Source of the DNA: an uncultured Clostridia bacterium
Lineage (GTDB): Bacteria; Bacillota; Clostridia; Oscillospirales; Acutalibacteraceae
Assembly (NCBI GenBank): GCA_946410005.1
Contig: CAMJYS010000037.1
Span: 1-7,685, forward strand
Reading direction: 5' to 3'
DNA length: 7,685 nucleotides
Position 1 is the stretch's first letter, and each line of letters opens with the position of its first letter. A program made the translations under genes and the position numbers. Below, in pieces: positions 6,398 through 7,685 of this stretch. The notes under the pieces were generated by a model. The model was not told the origin of the DNA and made no database searches. It saw only the letters and a program-made list of their open reading frames with translations.

Positions 6398-6411
6398 ATG
6401 TTGATCAACAT
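6398..6411 (+). promoter_or_regulatory. 14-bp palindrome overlapping the start codon
   Basis: ATGTTGATCAACAT is a perfect palindrome. It joins the upstream ATG (6398), which directly abuts AAAGG, to the preferred ATG (6410). In RNA it could fold as a 5-bp hairpin with loop GAUC that hides the start codon. As DNA it could be a dimer binding site. The function is unproven. Confidence 0.45.
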
Positions 6412-6676
6412 GGCAGAAGAAAAAATTGAAAAAGGCGTTATCTCGGAAGAAGCTTTGGAAGAAATCGCAGGTGGACTTAATATTTCAAAAGACACACTTA
6501 AAAAAGTAGCAATTGGCGCTGGAGTAACAGTTCTTGGATTAGCAGGATTAGCAGGAATCGGCTACGTCGGAAAAAAACTATACGATGATTCCAAAGACAA
6601 AACATTAAACGAAATTAAAGATGAAGATACGGATTTGAAGGATACTATAAATGGAGAAAACCCAATAACTTTCTGA
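6410..6676 (+). CDS. Small double-glycine-leader peptide, bacteriocin-like precursor
   Basis: The protein has 88 residues. Residues 1-22 form an acidic leader ending SEEALEEIAGG, the pattern recognised by C39-peptidase ABC exporters, which would cut after Gly22. The predicted core (23-88) has a short amphipathic start (LNISKDTLKK), a Gly/Ala-rich hydrophobic helix (33-53) with GxxxG-type spacing as in pore-forming class II bacteriocins, then KKLYDD and an acidic hydrophilic tail ending NPITF. There are no Cys residues, so lanthionine or disulfide chemistry is excluded. The start is ATG 6410: the ATG at 6398 lies directly on the Shine-Dalgarno (GAAAGG, 6392-6397), and starting at 6410 gives a conventional leader MAEEKIEKG. 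It is monocistronic, with its own perfect promoter and terminator. No exporter, immunity or maturation gene is adjacent. The acidic tail is unusual for a bacteriocin, so an uncleaved small membrane protein is the main alternative. Confidence 0.75.
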   Translation: MAEEKIEKGVISEEALEEIAGGLNISKDTLKKVAIGAGVTVLGLAGLAGIGYVGKKLYDDSKDKTLNEIKDEDTDLKDTINGENPITF

Positions 6677-6700
6677 ACTAACAATAATCATAACATAAAA

Positions 6701-6728
6701 ACCCCGCTGTTTTGTTGAACAACGGGGT
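6701..6728. terminator. Bidirectional intrinsic terminator between the GG-leader gene and spo0A
   Basis: An 11-position stem (6701-6711 with 6718-6728, core CCCCG/CGGGG) closes loop TTGTTG. On the plus strand there is one C-A mismatch and then ATTTTTTA. On the minus strand the mismatch becomes a U-G pair and the stem is followed by TTTTATGTTA. It lies 24 bases after the peptide stop codon and seven bases past the spo0A stop, serving both convergent genes. Confidence 0.88.
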
Positions 6729-6735
6729 GGATTTT

Positions 6736-7536
6736 TTATGCTGATTTTACTTGTAGGCGGAGTTTGTCGCTTATCATTGCGATGAACTCCGAATTTGTTG
6801 GTTTGCCGCGAGATGTATGTATTGTATATCCGAAATATGAATTCAAAATATCCATATTCCCTCTATCCCATGCAACTTCTATTGCGTGACGTATCGCTCG
6901 CTCGACTCTTGATGAAGTTGTGTTAAATTTTTTTGCTACCGATGGATAAAGTTGCTTTGTAACAGAATTGATAATCTCGGGGTCTTCCGTTGACATCAAA
7001 ATAGATGTGCGTAAATAATGGTATCCCTTTATATGTGCAGGAACTCCTATTTGATGTAAAATTTCGGTCACCTGTAATTCTAAACTAGAATTCGGTCCCG
7101 ACCCTACATTGCAAATTTTATCATTATTTATAAATTTACTTATTATCCTTGCAGATTGATTTTTATAACTGAATTGAATAATCTTATCGATTATATCCAT
7201 GCAACTAACCGGTTTTAAAAGAAAACATGATGCTCCAACAGATAAAGCCTCTCTTTCTAAAGTAGACCTTGCGAAATTCGATGTTATTATGAATATTGGC
7301 ATATCTATTTTCTTATTTTTCTTAATCGTTGAAATTATACCTATTGCATCAATTCTGTGCATAAATAAATCCATAACAACAACGTCGGGTTTTGAGTTTT
7401 CAATTATTTCTATGGTTTTAAATCCATCTTTAGGCAAAAATGACAAATCCATACAATAATGTTGAAAAATATCCAACGTCTCCTTATCAAATTCCGCACA
7501 GTCTTCCGAAATCAGTACTTTTAACTGGTTTTCCAT
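6736..7536 (-). CDS. spo0A: Stage 0 sporulation master regulator Spo0A
   Basis: Response regulator whose phosphorylated form binds 0A boxes and switches on sporulation. The 266 residues have a receiver domain (about 4-125) and the Spo0A-specific effector domain (about 155-266). Receiver residues are Glu11/Asp12, phospho-acceptor Asp56 (VVVMDLFM), Thr85/Ser86 and Lys108 (LLKP). The effector domain contains [26 protein letters not shown], the recognition helix region [19 protein letters not shown] and [17 protein letters not shown], nearly identical to Bacillus Spo0A. The start is ATG 7536, preceded by GGGAGG (7549-7544) at seven bases; an upstream in-frame start at 7581 would add 15 residues, some overlapping the Shine-Dalgarno. 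The receiver is more divergent than the effector: the usual MPxxDG after the phospho-Asp reads MHRIDA. In many Clostridia spoIVB lies just upstream, but that position is off the window. Its presence implies a sporulating lineage but does not prove that this strain sporulates. Confidence 0.97.
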   Translation of the reverse strand: MENQLKVLISEDCAEFDKETLDIFQHYCMDLSFLPKDGFKTIEIIENSKPDVVVMDLFMHRIDAIGIISTIKKNKKIDMPIFIITSNFARSTLEREALSVGASCFLLKPVSCMDIIDKIIQFSYKNQSARIISKFINNDKICNVGSGPNSSLELQVTEILHQIGVPAHIKGYHYLRTSILMSTEDPEIINSVTKQLYPSVAKKFNTTSSRVERAIRHAIEVAWDRGNMDILNSYFGYTIHTSRGKPTNSEFIAMISDKLRLQVKSA

Positions 7537-7571
7537 AAAATTTCCTCCCAATAATATATGATATGTTATAT

Positions 7572-7600
7572 ATGTTACCATATATTGCCAAAACTGTCAA
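7572..7600 (-). promoter_or_regulatory. spo0A promoter (sigma-A type, extended -10)
   Basis: On the minus strand, perfect -35 TTGACA (7600-7595), a 17-base spacer and -10 TAACAT (7577-7572), preceded by TGG as an extended -10. Transcription would start near 7565 and leave a leader of about 28 bases with the GGGAGG site inside it. Confidence 0.72.
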
Positions 7601-7638
7601 TAGTTTTCCATTAATTTAACAATATTCAGTAAATTTGA

Positions 7639-7666
7639 CTTATAAACACCCGAAATTAATAGTCAA
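7639..7666 (-). promoter_or_regulatory. Possible second, upstream spo0A promoter
   Basis: On the minus strand, TTGACT (7666-7661), a 16-base spacer and TATAAG (7644-7639). In Bacillus spo0A has two promoters, but no sigma-H motif is obvious here. In AT-rich DNA a match of this quality can occur by chance. Confidence 0.3.
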
Positions 7667-7685
7667 CTTTGGTTATACTTCTGAA

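Noticed and set aside
6185..6408. Possible small RNA or riboswitch between ksgA and the GG-leader gene
   Set aside because: Beyond the ksgA terminator, one promoter and two palindromes, no conserved aptamer-like helices or leader terminator were seen.
7199..7459. 86-codon hydrophobic plus-strand frame inside spo0A
   Set aside because: It is antisense to the Spo0A receiver domain and lacks start signals; the hydrophobicity is a strand artefact.

Overview
The window looks like chromosomal DNA from an AT-rich, spore-lineage Gram-positive bacterium of the class Clostridia. The main evidence is a well-conserved Spo0A, plus strong AGGAGG-type ribosome binding sites, sigma-A style promoters and intrinsic terminators throughout. 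The KsgA and Spo0A sequences would fit an Oscillospirales/Ruminococcus-like group, but that placement is inference and genus cannot be read from here.

Layout, left to right. (1) Positions 1-3138 (+): the 3' part of ftsH, whose N-terminus lies off the window, followed 24 bases later by a membrane-anchored HtrA serine protease. These form a two-gene envelope quality-control unit that ends at a bidirectional terminator (3150-3178). (2) Positions 3201-5156 (-): a two-gene accessory cassette of unrecognised proteins. It is read from a good sigma-A promoter (5151-5179) towards the same terminator. The first gene encodes a membrane-anchored coiled-coil protein with a Ser/Asp/Glu-rich tail. The second is broken: a 42-codon Sec signal-peptide ORF ends at TAA, and the same frame then continues as a 247-residue Ser-, Lys- and Glu-rich body. 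That body ends in KKSTCGCTIL, which looks like a eukaryotic CaaX prenylation box. (3) Positions 5215-6236 (+): ksgA (rsmA), the 16S rRNA dimethyladenosine transferase, transcribed divergently from the cassette across an inverted repeat and followed by its own terminator. (4) Positions 6292-6728 (+): a single-gene unit with a perfect consensus promoter (TTGACA-17-TATAAT). It encodes an 88-residue peptide with a double-glycine leader and a Gly-rich hydrophobic core, resembling bacteriocin-type precursors. Two perfect 14-bp palindromes lie in its control region, one upstream of -35 and one over the start codon. (5) Positions 6736-7600 (-): spo0A with its promoter, convergent with the peptide gene and sharing a bidirectional terminator.

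ftsH, htrA, ksgA and spo0A are housekeeping or lineage-core genes. The unusual material lies between them: the coiled-coil/CaaX-like cassette and the GG-leader peptide gene. If the CaaX-like tail is real, the bacterium may interact with a eukaryote. The signal peptide, the internal stop and the absence of any secretion system in view make this a lead and not a conclusion. No tRNA, rRNA, CRISPR array, transposase or integrase was seen.
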